In this document: positions 1-8,300 of the stretch, piece by piece
Position numbering within the stretch: position 1 is the first letter of the stretch
How the letters are laid out: the number at the start of each line of letters is the position of its first letter
Source: JBQLZO01 sp052168315
Lineage (GTDB): Bacteria > Planctomycetota > Phycisphaerae > Phycisphaerales > UBA1924
NCBI GenBank assembly: GCA_052168315.1
Contig: JBQLZO010000056.1
Coordinates: forward strand, 3,030-67,029
Reading direction: 5' to 3'
Length of the DNA: 64,000 nt
Notes under the pieces: generated by a model
Told to the model about the DNA's origin: nothing
Seen by the model: only the letters and a program-made list of their open reading frames with translations
Database searches by the model: none
Program-made: the position numbers and the translations under genes

Positions 1-2
1 CG

Positions 3-365
3 CGGGTGGAAGCGCTGGGCGCAGCGCTGTCCCAGATCGATGCGGCGTGGTCGCGGCGCGATGCGGGCGTTCTCGAGGCCTATCGCTCGCTGGTCGAATT
101 CGTGCCCGCCGATGGGTTCGTGTACCGCGTGAGCATCGATGGCGATCGGGTGATGCTCGCGGGCGAAGCGCCGCGGGCCGTGGAAGTGCTCGAACGGGTC
201 GAGGGTTCGGCACTGTTCGAGCGCGCGTCGATGCGTCCGCCGGCGAGCGTTGCCGAGCGTCCGGGGATGGAGTCGTTCGAGATCACCGCGATGCGGATCC
301 GGACGCCGGGCGGTGCATCCGCGGGCGCCGGCGCGTCCGGCGATGGTGCGGAAGGGGGGCGGTGA
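3..365 (+). CDS. C-terminal part of a GspL/PilN-like secretion or pilus assembly protein (5' end outside window)
   Basis: The reading frame is open from the first base of the window to a TGA at 363-365, so only the C-terminal ~120 residues are present. The segment has the pattern of the small ferredoxin-like periplasmic domain that ends PilN/GspL proteins: a 'VLERVEGSALFERASM' helix followed by a short strand ending 'MESFEITAMRI', then a Gly/Ala-rich tail. The GTG at 6 is probably an internal Val codon. The stop overlaps the ATG of the next gene (TGATG), and the following two products look like PilO/GspM and PilP/GspC partners, which supports an inner-membrane platform role. Family assignment rests on context and pattern; no catalytic motif exists to confirm it. 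Confidence 0.55.
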   Translation, partial: RVEALGAALSQIDAAWSRRDAGVLEAYRSLVEFVPADGFVYRVSIDGDRVMLAGEAPRAVEVLERVEGSALFERASMRPPASVAERPGMESFEITAMRIRTPGGASAGAGASGDGAEGGR

Positions 366-1051
366 TGGACGGGTCGAAGCGGATGAAGGTGCTCGCCGGC
401 GCGGTGCTGGTGCTGCTGGCGCTGGTGGTCGCCGATCGATACGGCGCGATTGATGCGGTGCGCGGGATGTTCGGGGGCGGCGGCGCCTCGACGGATGCGG
501 TCCGGGTCGAGGCGTCGCTGCTGGCGCGGCAGCGGGCGCTGGTGGAGAGCTCTGAGGATTGGGAGCGGGCCGAGCGGGAGAGCGAGCGGGCGTGGGGCGA
601 TGTGCGTTCCGGAGTGGTGCGGGCCGACACGCGGGCTCTGGCCGAGGCGCAGCTGCGCGAGCGGGTGCTCTCGGTGGTCTCGACGGCCGGGGTGCGCAGC
701 GTGCAGGCGGTGGGGGTCGCCACGCCCGGCTCGCCGGCGACGCGCAACGCTGAGCCAACGCCCAACGCGCGCGCCGGGCTGGCAAGTGTCGAGCGGATCC
801 GGCTGCGGGTGTCGTTCGATGCGCCCGAGCATCCCAACGCGGTCGAGGCGCTGGAGCGGCTGGCGGAGATGGCCTCGCCGAGGATCCGGATGGAGTCGCT
901 GACGATGAACGGCCCGGGCGAGCGGCAGGCCGGGGGCGGCGCGGTGGCGGTGACGGTGGAACTGGAAGCGGTCGCGCTGGTCGGGCGGGAATCGGGCGCA
1001 TCGCCCGTGGCGGCGGTTGGGCGCACGGGCGCGGATGGGGGGCGTGGATGA
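365..1051 (+). CDS. GspM/PilO-like inner-membrane assembly protein
   Basis: 228 residues from the ATG at 365, which overlaps the upstream stop. Residues ~7-25 form a single hydrophobic helix after a short basic start, followed by a charged, probably coiled-coil stretch (~45-110) and a C-terminal alpha/beta region (~140-210). This is the usual plan of PilO and GspM, bitopic proteins that link the cytoplasmic platform to the secretin in type IV pilus and type II secretion machines. The next gene overlaps by ATGA, so the three genes are translationally coupled. A better-known family could not be recognised from sequence alone; the call depends on topology, size and position. Confidence 0.5.
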   Translation: MDGSKRMKVLAGAVLVLLALVVADRYGAIDAVRGMFGGGGASTDAVRVEASLLARQRALVESSEDWERAERESERAWGDVRSGVVRADTRALAEAQLRERVLSVVSTAGVRSVQAVGVATPGSPATRNAEPTPNARAGLASVERIRLRVSFDAPEHPNAVEALERLAEMASPRIRMESLTMNGPGERQAGGGAVAVTVELEAVALVGRESGASPVAAVGRTGADGGRG

Positions 1052-2217
1052 GCGAGCGATCCCGGAACACGCCCATGCGCCTCGGCCGCGCCCGGCTTCG
1101 TGCGGCGTCGCCGGCGGCCGCCAAGGCCACGGCGGCGGGCACCGCATGCGGCGTTGCGCTTCTGCTGGTCGGCGCTGCGGCGATGGGGTGGGCTCTGTGG
1201 CGTCCGATGGGCGCCGCGCCGGATGGAGAGGGTGTTCAGGCGAGCGCGCCGCCGGCGGTTCGTGCCCCGGCTCAAACGGAAGGGCCGTCATTATCGGGTG
1301 TTGAGTTGGCGAGGCTCAAGAGCGCTCACCCGTTCTCGCCCGGTCGGCGCCCGTTCGCGCGGGGGCAGATGGGAGGAGCGACGGAAAGTGCGGGCACGGT
1401 GGGCGAGGCGCCCGTCGCCGCACCGACTGCGGAAGCCGGCGGCACGGCGGAGGGCTCGGCGGGTGAGATCATCGTTCTGAGCACGCTGGAGAGCGTGCCC
1501 GACAATGTGAAAATGGCCTTCCTGAACCTGCACCTGCACGCGATGTATCAGCGCCCGGTGTCCGGCGAGTGGATGGCGATGATGGTCTACAACGACCAGG
1601 GTCAGGATGCGCCGACGATGGTGGTCGGCGAAGGGCAGGAATTCACGGATCCCTCCTTCCCGCAGGCTCCGTGGCGGATCCGGCGCGTGGACATCTCGCG
1701 CGGACGCGTGATTGTGGCCCGGTCGGGCGTGAGCCTGGCGCTGGAACTGTTCGAGCCGACGGTGCCGCGTCCGGCGCTGTCCGGGGCGGGCGATGGCGCG
1801 GGGATGGAGGATGATGGGGTGATCCGGATCCTGACCCAGAGCGAGGAGGAGATGGTCTCTGAGCTGCGGGAGAACGGAATCAGCGAGGAGGAGATCGCGG
1901 AGCTGCTCGCGGACATGGGTCGGATCGCGGAGGGCGGGGTGGATGCTCCGCGTGCGGCGGTGGCGACGCCGGAGGTGATCGATCGGGTGGTCGGGCAGGC
2001 CGCAGCGCGTGCCGATGGGGCGGAACCCCCACCGGAGGGCGGGCTTGGGATCCAGGAGCTGCTCCGGATGATGGGGACGGGTCGAAACCCCATTGAGATG
2101 CAGGAAGAGATGGAGCGTCGGAAGCGCGAGGAGCAGGAGCAGGGTGGGGATGGGGGTGGTGGTGATGGCGGGACGGGGGGCGGTTCGGGCGGCGGTGATG
2201 AGGGTGCGGGCGGGTGA
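1048..2217 (+). CDS. GspC/PilP-like membrane-anchored protein with Gly-rich tail
   Basis: 389 residues beginning at an ATG that overlaps the previous stop (ATGA). Residues ~30-50 form one transmembrane helix after an Arg-rich start, so the bulk is periplasmic. The segment at ~150-235 has the strand pattern of the GspC/PilP homology region: a short strand, a 'MVVGEGQEF' turn, then 'WRIRRVDISRGRVIV' and 'LALELFEP'. That domain docks on the secretin in related systems. Residues ~245-290 are acidic and helical, and the last ~30 residues are almost pure Gly/Asp/Ser. It is the last gene of the run; the rplK promoter begins 40 bp downstream. No secretin or ATPase gene is visible inside the window. 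Confidence 0.45.
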   Translation: MSERSRNTPMRLGRARLRAASPAAAKATAAGTACGVALLLVGAAAMGWALWRPMGAAPDGEGVQASAPPAVRAPAQTEGPSLSGVELARLKSAHPFSPGRRPFARGQMGGATESAGTVGEAPVAAPTAEAGGTAEGSAGEIIVLSTLESVPDNVKMAFLNLHLHAMYQRPVSGEWMAMMVYNDQGQDAPTMVVGEGQEFTDPSFPQAPWRIRRVDISRGRVIVARSGVSLALELFEPTVPRPALSGAGDGAGMEDDGVIRILTQSEEEMVSELRENGISEEEIAELLADMGRIAEGGVDAPRAAVATPEVIDRVVGQAAARADGAEPPPEGGLGIQELLRMMGTGRNPIEMQEEMERRKREEQEQGGDGGGGDGGTGGGSGGGDEGAGG

Positions 2218-2256
2218 GAGGCGGGGGCGGGTCGGCGGCGTGATGGGGTGCAGCGC

Positions 2257-2284
2257 TTGTCTGGTATGCGGGGGGTGCTACACT
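2257..2284 (+). promoter_or_regulatory. rplK operon promoter
   Basis: TTGTCT (2257-2262), a 16-bp spacer and TACACT (2279-2284), preceded by TG at 2276-2277 to give an extended -10 (TGCTACACT). It faces rplK and leaves a leader of about 170 nt, long enough for L1 or L11 feedback control. The same TGCTAC(A/G)CT -10 occurs before rpoB, which strengthens both calls. Confidence 0.7.
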
Positions 2285-2461
2285 CTCCGCCCCGCGCTGG
2301 GGATCCGTCCGGCGCTGGTGGTGTCCCAAGGGAGCGGTTCGGCAGCCGCGTCCGCGGGGCGAGTTGGTCAAGAATCGGAACTTTGAAGTCACCGCACGAA
2401 CCACTGGGCGTGCGGGCGGGTTCGTGCCCGTCCGTCGCCGGAAGTGGGAGGGACACACAGC

Positions 2462-2890
2462 ATGGCGAAGCGCGAACTCACGAGAGTGATGAAGATCATG
2501 GCGCCGGGCGGCAAGGCGACGCCCGGCCCGCCCCTCGGCCCCGCTCTGGGCGCTGCGGGCGTGAACCCCGGGCAGTTCATCCAGCAGTTCAACGCTGCGA
2601 CGGCCGACAAGGGCGGCCTGATGATGGGCTGCATCATCAAGGTCTACTCCGACCGCACCTTTGAATTCGAGCTCCGCTCTTCGCCGGCCTCGGCGCTTCT
2701 GAAGAAGGCCGCGGGCGTCGAGAAGGGTTCGGGCACTCCGCAGGATCGCGCCGGCGGGAAGGTCACGCGTGAGCAGGTCCGGGCGATCGCCCAGGAGAAG
2801 CTCGCGGACCTGAACACGGCGGATGTCGAGGCGGCGATGCTAATGGTCGAAGGCACCGCCCGTTCCATGGGCATTGTGGTGGAGGGCTGA
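2462..2890 (+). CDS. rplK: 50S ribosomal protein L11
   Basis: 142 residues, the normal L11 length. L11 binds 23S rRNA in the GTPase-associated centre and is needed for stringent-response sensing. The N-terminal domain carries the family hallmark 'PGGKATPGPPLGPALG', and the C-terminal rRNA-binding domain ends 'GTARSMGIVVEG'. The ATG at 2462 is preferred over an upstream in-frame start because the protein then begins MAKRELTRVMKI as in other L11 proteins, and because a GGGAGG ribosome-binding sequence lies about 9 nt upstream. It is followed three bases later by rplA. secE and nusG, which commonly precede rplK, are not here; the upstream neighbours are secretion genes. Confidence 0.98.
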   Translation: MAKRELTRVMKIMAPGGKATPGPPLGPALGAAGVNPGQFIQQFNAATADKGGLMMGCIIKVYSDRTFEFELRSSPASALLKKAAGVEKGSGTPQDRAGGKVTREQVRAIAQEKLADLNTADVEAAMLMVEGTARSMGIVVEG

Positions 2891-2893
2891 GCG

Positions 2894-3616
2894 ATGGCGA
2901 AGCAGAAGAAAGATCCGCTGGCGAAGCTCCCGAAGCGTCATCGCGAGAATGTCCGTGTCCGCACCGACGAGGTGTTCGCGCCGGGCGAGGCGGTGGCGAA
3001 GCTCAAGCAGTTCAAGGCGCCGAAGTTCGACCAGACGGTCGAGGTGGTGCTGAACCTCGGGATCGATCCGAAGCAGGCCGATCAGGCGCTGCGCGGCGCG
3101 GTCGCGCTGCCCAAGGGCATCGGCAAGTCGAAGCGCGTCGTGGCGTTCTGCCCGTCGGACCTCGTTCAGGAGTGCCTGGACGCGGGCGCGACGAAGGCCG
3201 GCGGCGAGGACCTGATGAACGAGGTCGAGAAGGGCTTCATGGACTTCGATGTCGCGGTGGCGACGCCGGACATGATGCGTGTGATCGCCAAGCTGGGCAA
3301 GGTGCTGGGCCCGAAGGGCCTGATGCCCTCGCCGAAGGCGGGCACGGTGACGAAGGACATCGTGCAGGCGGTCGGCGAGTTCGCGGCCGGCAAGGTCGAG
3401 TACCGGAACGACAAGACCGGGAACATCCACGCGCCGATCGGCAAGATGTCGTTCAAGGCCGAGGACCTGGCCGAGAACCTCGAGGCGTTCATCAAGACGA
3501 TCGAGAACGCCAAGCCTTCGACGGTGAAGGGCCAGTACATCAAGAAGATCGCGATCTCCGGCACGATGACGCCGAGCGTCCTCGTGCAGATCCCGCAGGC
3601 GGCGGTGGTCGCGTAA
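2894..3616 (+). CDS. rplA: 50S ribosomal protein L1
   Basis: 240 residues, typical of L1, the protein of the mobile L1 stalk that handles E-site tRNA and often represses its own operon. The family signature 'KVLGPKGLMPSPKAGTVT' sits at ~135-152, followed by 'GKVEYRNDKTGNIHAPIGK'. The N-terminus has an extra basic segment 'MAKQKKDPLAKLPKRHRENV'. The gene starts three bases after the rplK stop, with no separate promoter, so the two are cotranscribed. The 62-nt gap to rplJ holds two small hairpins described separately. Confidence 0.98.
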   Translation: MAKQKKDPLAKLPKRHRENVRVRTDEVFAPGEAVAKLKQFKAPKFDQTVEVVLNLGIDPKQADQALRGAVALPKGIGKSKRVVAFCPSDLVQECLDAGATKAGGEDLMNEVEKGFMDFDVAVATPDMMRVIAKLGKVLGPKGLMPSPKAGTVTKDIVQAVGEFAAGKVEYRNDKTGNIHAPIGKMSFKAEDLAENLEAFIKTIENAKPSTVKGQYIKKIAISGTMTPSVLVQIPQAAVVA

Positions 3617-3672
3617 GGGTTGGTCCCGAGTCTGCCGCTGCGCGGCATTGAGCGGGTCGGCCCCGCGAGGAG
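3617..3672 (+). promoter_or_regulatory. rplJ leader with two stem-loops (possible L10 autoregulatory site)
   Basis: The short rplA-rplJ gap has two perfect small hairpins: GCCGC-TGC-GCGGC (3634-3646) and GCGGG-TCGGC-CCCGC (3652-3666). The second ends immediately before the GAGGAG ribosome-binding sequence at 3667-3672. L10(L12) complexes repress their own mRNA by binding such leaders in other bacteria. The structure is seen; the regulatory role is inferred. Confidence 0.35.
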
Positions 3673-3678
3673 TCAGTG

Positions 3679-4224
3679 ATGAGCAAGGTCGTGAAAGAGT
3701 TCATGATCCGGGACTACCAGGACCGGGTCGGCGATTGCCAGGACGCCGTGCTGATCTCGATCCGCGGGATCCCGGCGAACAAGAACAACGCGTTCCGCCA
3801 GAAGCTGAAGCAGCAGAACATCCAGGTCACGGTGATCCGGAACGGGCTGGCCAAGCACGCGTTCGCGGACAGCGGGCTGAGCGGGCTGGGCCCGCTGCTC
3901 GAGGGCCCGAGCGCCCTGGCGTACGGCGCCGAGTCGGTCGTGGATGTCGCCCGGGCGCTGGTCAAGTGGACCGACGAGCTCGAGCAGCTCGAGCTCAAGG
4001 GCGCGGTGCTCGATGGCCAGCTCTTCGAGGGCAAGGCCGGCGTCGAGCGGCTGTCGAAGTTCCCGACGCGCGACGAGGCGATCGCCGAGGCGGTCACCCT
4101 GATCCTGAGCCCGGGGCGCAAGCTCATGGGCGCTGTCAAGGGTCCGGGCGGGCGGCTCATGGGCATCGTCAAGGCGATCGAGGAGAAGCTCGAGAAGGGC
4201 GAGACGATCGCCAAGGTCGGGTGA
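3679..4224 (+). CDS. rplJ: 50S ribosomal protein L10
   Basis: 181 residues, within the L10 range. L10 anchors L7/L12 dimers to form the stalk that recruits translation GTPases. The N-terminal rRNA-binding domain includes 'IPANKNNAFRQKLK' and 'VTVIRNGLAKHAF', and the C-terminal helix that binds L12 ends 'LMGIVKAIEEKLEKGE'. The ATG at 3679 is chosen over GTG at 3676 because GAGGAG at 3667-3672 lies 6 nt upstream. The 220-nt gap to rplL is unusually long and contains two perfect hairpins. Confidence 0.97.
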   Translation: MSKVVKEFMIRDYQDRVGDCQDAVLISIRGIPANKNNAFRQKLKQQNIQVTVIRNGLAKHAFADSGLSGLGPLLEGPSALAYGAESVVDVARALVKWTDELEQLELKGAVLDGQLFEGKAGVERLSKFPTRDEAIAEAVTLILSPGRKLMGAVKGPGGRLMGIVKAIEEKLEKGETIAKVG

Positions 4225-4275
4225 GCCCATCGGCGGCGCGATGGCGCCGGCCGATCGATGCCGGTTCGAAGAAGA

Positions 4276-4294
4276 CGCCGGTCTCAGACCGGCG
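4276..4294 (+). promoter_or_regulatory. Stem-loop 1 in the rplJ-rplL spacer
   Basis: CGCCGGTCT, one C, then AGACCGGCG: a perfect 9-bp inverted repeat (in practice about 8 bp with a 3-nt loop). No U-run follows, so it is more likely an mRNA-processing or attenuation element setting the L10:L12 ratio than a full terminator. The role is inferred. Confidence 0.45.
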
Positions 4295-4353
4295 CCACCG
4301 GGGATGGGGATGGATCTTTGTTCTTCAGTTCCGACTGGCCCCTCGGGGTTAAA

Positions 4354-4370
4354 GGCCGAATGGTTCGGCC
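4354..4370 (+). promoter_or_regulatory. Stem-loop 2 in the rplJ-rplL spacer
   Basis: GGCCGAA-TGG-TTCGGCC, a perfect 7-bp stem with a 3-nt loop, 60 nt downstream of stem-loop 1 and 75 nt before the rplL start. Together they make this spacer structured. L12 is needed at several copies per L10, so differential stability or readthrough is a reasonable inference. Confidence 0.4.
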
Positions 4371-4444
4371 CCTCTCGGAGCGATGGACGGCGGGGCTGTC
4401 GGCCGCGAGCCGGCGCCGCCTGAGTTTGTGGAAGGTTGTGGATC

Positions 4445-4858
4445 ATGTCCGAAGCCGTTGCCGAAGCGAAGCAGTTCGACGCCGCCATCAAGGACCTGGG
4501 CGACAAGCTCGCCGGTCTGACCCTGAAGCAGGCCGTCGATCTGGGTGACTACATGAAGGATGCGTATGGCATCGAGGCCGCCGCCGGCGGCGCGGTGATG
4601 ATGGCCGGCCCGGCCGATGGCGGCGGCGCGGCCGCCGCCGAGGAGAAGACCGACTTCGATGTGATCCTCAAGTCCGCCGGCGACAAGAAGATCGGCGTGA
4701 TCAAGGTCGTCCGCGAGGTGACGGGTCTCGGGCTGAAGGAAGCCAAGGACCTGGTCGACTCGGCGAACGCCAAGATCAAGGAAGGCCTTGGCAAGGACGA
4801 GGCCGAGGACCTGAAGAAGAAGCTCGAAGAGGCCGGCGCGACCGTCGAGCTCGCCTGA
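4445..4858 (+). CDS. rplL: 50S ribosomal protein L7/L12
   Basis: 137 residues. The N-terminal dimerisation helices are followed by an Ala/Gly hinge (~45-65, with AAAAEE) and the conserved C-terminal domain: 'EKTDFDVILKSAGDKKIGVI', then 'VREVTGLGLKEAKDLVD' and a final Lys/Glu-rich helix. It is the flexible stalk protein that contacts EF-Tu and EF-G. The start at 4445 has GGAAGG 9 nt upstream. It is slightly longer than the ~120-residue norm because of an N-terminal extension before the helices. It ends the rplKAJL unit, with a terminator about 70 nt downstream. Confidence 0.97.
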   Translation: MSEAVAEAKQFDAAIKDLGDKLAGLTLKQAVDLGDYMKDAYGIEAAAGGAVMMAGPADGGGAAAAEEKTDFDVILKSAGDKKIGVIKVVREVTGLGLKEAKDLVDSANAKIKEGLGKDEAEDLKKKLEEAGATVELA

Positions 4859-4929
4859 CCCATCGGATTCCCAGCGCCGGGCGGTGCGTGCGTTCGCGCG
4901 TGCAGCAGCCCGGCGCCCCCAGACACGCC

Positions 4930-4962
4930 CGCCGTCCCCGTCGAAGGGGCGGCGGCGATTTT
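4930..4962 (+). terminator. Intrinsic terminator after rplL
   Basis: CGCCG-(T)-CCCC, loop GTCGAA, GGGG-CGGCG: a 9-bp stem with one bulged T, followed by GCGATTTTCT. It lies 72 nt after the rplL stop and 240 nt before the rpoB promoter. It therefore separates the ribosomal operon from rpoB, at least partly. Confidence 0.7.
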
Positions 4963-5200
4963 CTCCGGAGTGCTTCAGGTTCCCCGCGGATCTTCCGGCG
5001 GGGCGCTGCCCGGGTCGGGTGGCGCCGCATCGCCCCCAGCGCCGCCGGTTTTCACGCTTCCTGTCCCGATCGTCCAATAATGTTGCGGCGATAGGGGCTG
5101 AGGAGGCGGTTGGATCGGCAGATTCGGGGGGGCGGGTCCGGGGTGGAGGGTGGGTGTGGGGTCGGGTGCGGCGCGTTGTGGGCGTGTCGCGGGGCCGGAG

Positions 5201-5229
5201 TTGTTTGAGAGGTCCGCGGGTGCTACGCT
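5201..5229 (+). promoter_or_regulatory. rpoB promoter
   Basis: TTGTTT (5201-5206), 17-bp spacer, TACGCT (5224-5229) with an upstream TGC, giving the same extended -10 as the rplK promoter. The predicted leader is about 135 nt. The 513-bp gap from rplL to rpoB (4859-5371) holds this promoter and the terminator; nothing else was recognised in it. Confidence 0.65.
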
Positions 5230-5371
5230 TCAGGGCTTTCCATTGGCTGGGTGAACCGGTGTGTCGTGCGGCAGGACCGTGTGAATTGAGATTCTGGACT
5301 TTTCGAATCGGCGTGGCTCGCAGGGCTGTCCGCCGGTTTTTCATCGTCGCTTGCTGAGGGCCTCGATCCCG

Positions 5372-8300
5372 ATGAAGGTGCGCAACTTCGCCAAGCGTGG
5401 GGACGCGATCCCCGTTCCCGATCTCATGGCCACGCAGCGCGACGCGTACGAGCGTTTCCTGCAGATGTCCAAGTCTCCGCACGAGCGCGAGACTCGGCTG
5501 GGTCTGGAGGCGCTGCTGCGCGAGATCTTCCCGATCAACTCGTACGACGACACGATGTCGCTCGAGTATGTGTCCTACGCGCTCGAGGAGCCGCGCTACA
5601 CGCCCGACGAGTGCCGCGAGCTCCGGTTGACTTTCGGGCATCCGTTCCGCGTGTGCCTGCGGCTGAAGCGCGAGAACCATCCGGACCTGGCCGAGGAGGA
5701 GATCTACCTCGGCGAGATCCCGGTGCTGATGGGCGGCGGCGAGTTCATCGTCAACGGCGCGGAGCGGGTGATCGTCTCGCAGCTGCACCGCTCGCCGGGC
5801 GTGGACTTCTCGATCGTCTCCGACGAGGGCGACCGCCCTCTGCACTCGGCCCGGATCATCCCGGAGCGCGGCTCGTGGATCGAGCTGGAGGTGACGAAGA
5901 AGGATGTCCTGGTCATGCGGATCGACCAGTCGACGAAGCTGGCCGCGACGACCTTCCTGCGGTGCCTGGACGAGTCGATCTCGTCGACCTCGGCGATCCT
6001 GTCGCTGTTCTACGAGGTCAAGGAGATCGCGGTCGCGGAGCTCAAGCCCGAGCACTGGGCGGCCGAGTCGATCATCGACACGGAGACCGGCGAGGAGCTG
6101 GTGCATGTGGGGCGCCAGATCGGCGAGCATGTCGAGGCGATCCTGAACTCGCCGCTGGAGAAGATCCGGGTCATTACGAACCCGTCGGACCCGCTGATCC
6201 TGAACACGGTCGCGGAGGAGAAGCTCGAGCAGTTCGGCGAGGTCGCCAAGACGGAGTTCGAGGCCTCGCTGCTGAAGATCTACACCCGCCTGCGCCCGGG
6301 CAACCCGCCGCAGGTCGAAAAAGCCAAGCAGCTGTTCGTCGAGAAGTTCCTCGATGAGAACCGGTACCGCCTCGGGCGGGTGGGGCGATTCCGCATCAAC
6401 CGGAAGTTCGACCTCGAGGTTCCGGAGGATGAGATGTTCATCCGCGCGGAGGATTTCTTCCGCGTGATCCGGTACCTGCTGGACCTGCGCTCGAAGCGTC
6501 CGGACCCGAAGACCGGTCGCCCGGTGGCGCAGGTCGACGACATCGACCACCTGGGCAACCGCCGCCTGCGGACGCTGGACGAGCTGGCGACCGAGGAGAT
6601 GCGCAAGGGCTTCCTGAAGCTGCGCCGGACGGTGCAGGAGCGGATGTCGGTGAAGGAGCCGGACGAGGTGACCAAGATCTCGGATCTGGTCAACTCCAAG
6701 TCGGTGTCCTCGGCGATCGACTTCTTCTTCGGGCGCTCCGAGCTCTCACAGGTGGTCGACCAGACCAACCCGCTCTCGACGCTGGTGCACGAGCGGCGCC
6801 TCTCGGCGCTGGGCCCCGGCGGCCTGAACCGCAAGCGCGCGGGCTTCGAGGTGCGCGATGTGCACATCTCGCACTACGGGCGCGTGTGCCCGATCGAGAC
6901 GCCTGAGGGCACGAACATCGGGCTGATCGTCTCGCTGGGCCTGTACTCGTCGATCGATGAGTACGGGTTCCTCCGCACGCCGTACCGCGTGGTGAGCGAG
7001 GGCGATGTCACGAAGGACTTCATCGAGCTGCGCGCCGATGAGGAGATCCGCGCGGTGCTCGCGCCGTGCGAGGCGCTGGACGCGGGCGGGAAGCTGAAGA
7101 AGGGCGCGATCCTGGCGCGCGTCAACGGCGAGCTGGCCGAGGTGGATTCGTCGGAGGTGAACTTCGTCGACATCGCGCCGAAGCAGGTCGTGGGCGTGTC
7201 GGCGGCGCTGATCCCGTTCCTCGAGCACGACGACGCGAACCGCGCGCTGATGGGCTCGAACATGCAGCGGCAGGCGGTGCCGCTGGTGAAGGTCGAGCCG
7301 CCGATCATCGCGACGGGCCTGGAGAAGGAGATCGGCAAGAACTCGGGCATGGTCGTCCGCGCCCGGCGCGGCGGCACGGTGACCTTCGCCGATGCGCAGC
7401 GGATCATCATCGACAACGCGGATGAGTACGAGCTCCGCAAGTTCGCCGGGCTCAACGAGCGGACCTGCCTGAACCAGAAGTCGCGGGTGAAGCCCGGCGA
7501 TGTGGTCAAGGCCGGGGACATCCTCGCCGACGGCCCGTCGACGAAGGATGGCGAGCTGGCGATCGGCAAGGCGTGCATGGTCGCGTTCAACACCTTCGAC
7601 GGGTACAACTTCGAGGATGCGATCGTGATCTCGCAGCGGCTGGTGAAGGATGACACCTTCACCTCGATCCACATCGACTCGTTCGATGTGGAGATCCGCG
7701 AGACGAAGCTCGGGCGCGAGGAGTTCACCCGCGACATCCCCAATGTCTCGGAGAAGATGCTCCGCAACCTCGACGAGAGCGGGATCATCCGGATCGGCGC
7801 GCGGGTGGGCCCGGGCGACATCCTGGTGGGCAAGGTCTCGCCGAAGAGCAAGAGCGAGCTGACCCCGGAAGAGAAGCTGCTGCACGCGATCTTCGGTCGC
7901 GCCGGCGAGGATGTGAAGAACGACTCGCTGGAGGTGCCGGCCGGCAAGGAGGGCGTGGTCATCGGCACCCGCCGCTTCTCCCGCCGCGTTCACCTGAACG
8001 ACGAGCAGAAGAAGGCCCTCGAGCGCGACATGAAGGCCTACGCGGACGAGATGGACGCGAAGGCGATCGCGCTGTTCCGCCAGATGGTCGGCGCGATCAA
8101 CGATGTGATCGGCTCGGAGATGGTCGACCCGATGACCCGCCAGAAGGTCGGCGCTTCGGACATCCCCGAGGTCATCCTGGAGCAGATCGAGAACTTCGAT
8201 CTGGGCTGGATCAAGGGCTCGAAGGACGCGAAGGCCGAGGGCGAGCGGATCCACTCGCAGTTCTGGCCGCGCGTCAAGGCCGTAGACAAGGAGAAGCAGC

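Noticed and set aside
6760..6890. Changes in the RpoB rifampicin pocket as resistance mutations
   Set aside because: The main resistance positions (Q513, D516, H526, S531 equivalents) are unchanged; the neighbouring substitutions look lineage-specific.
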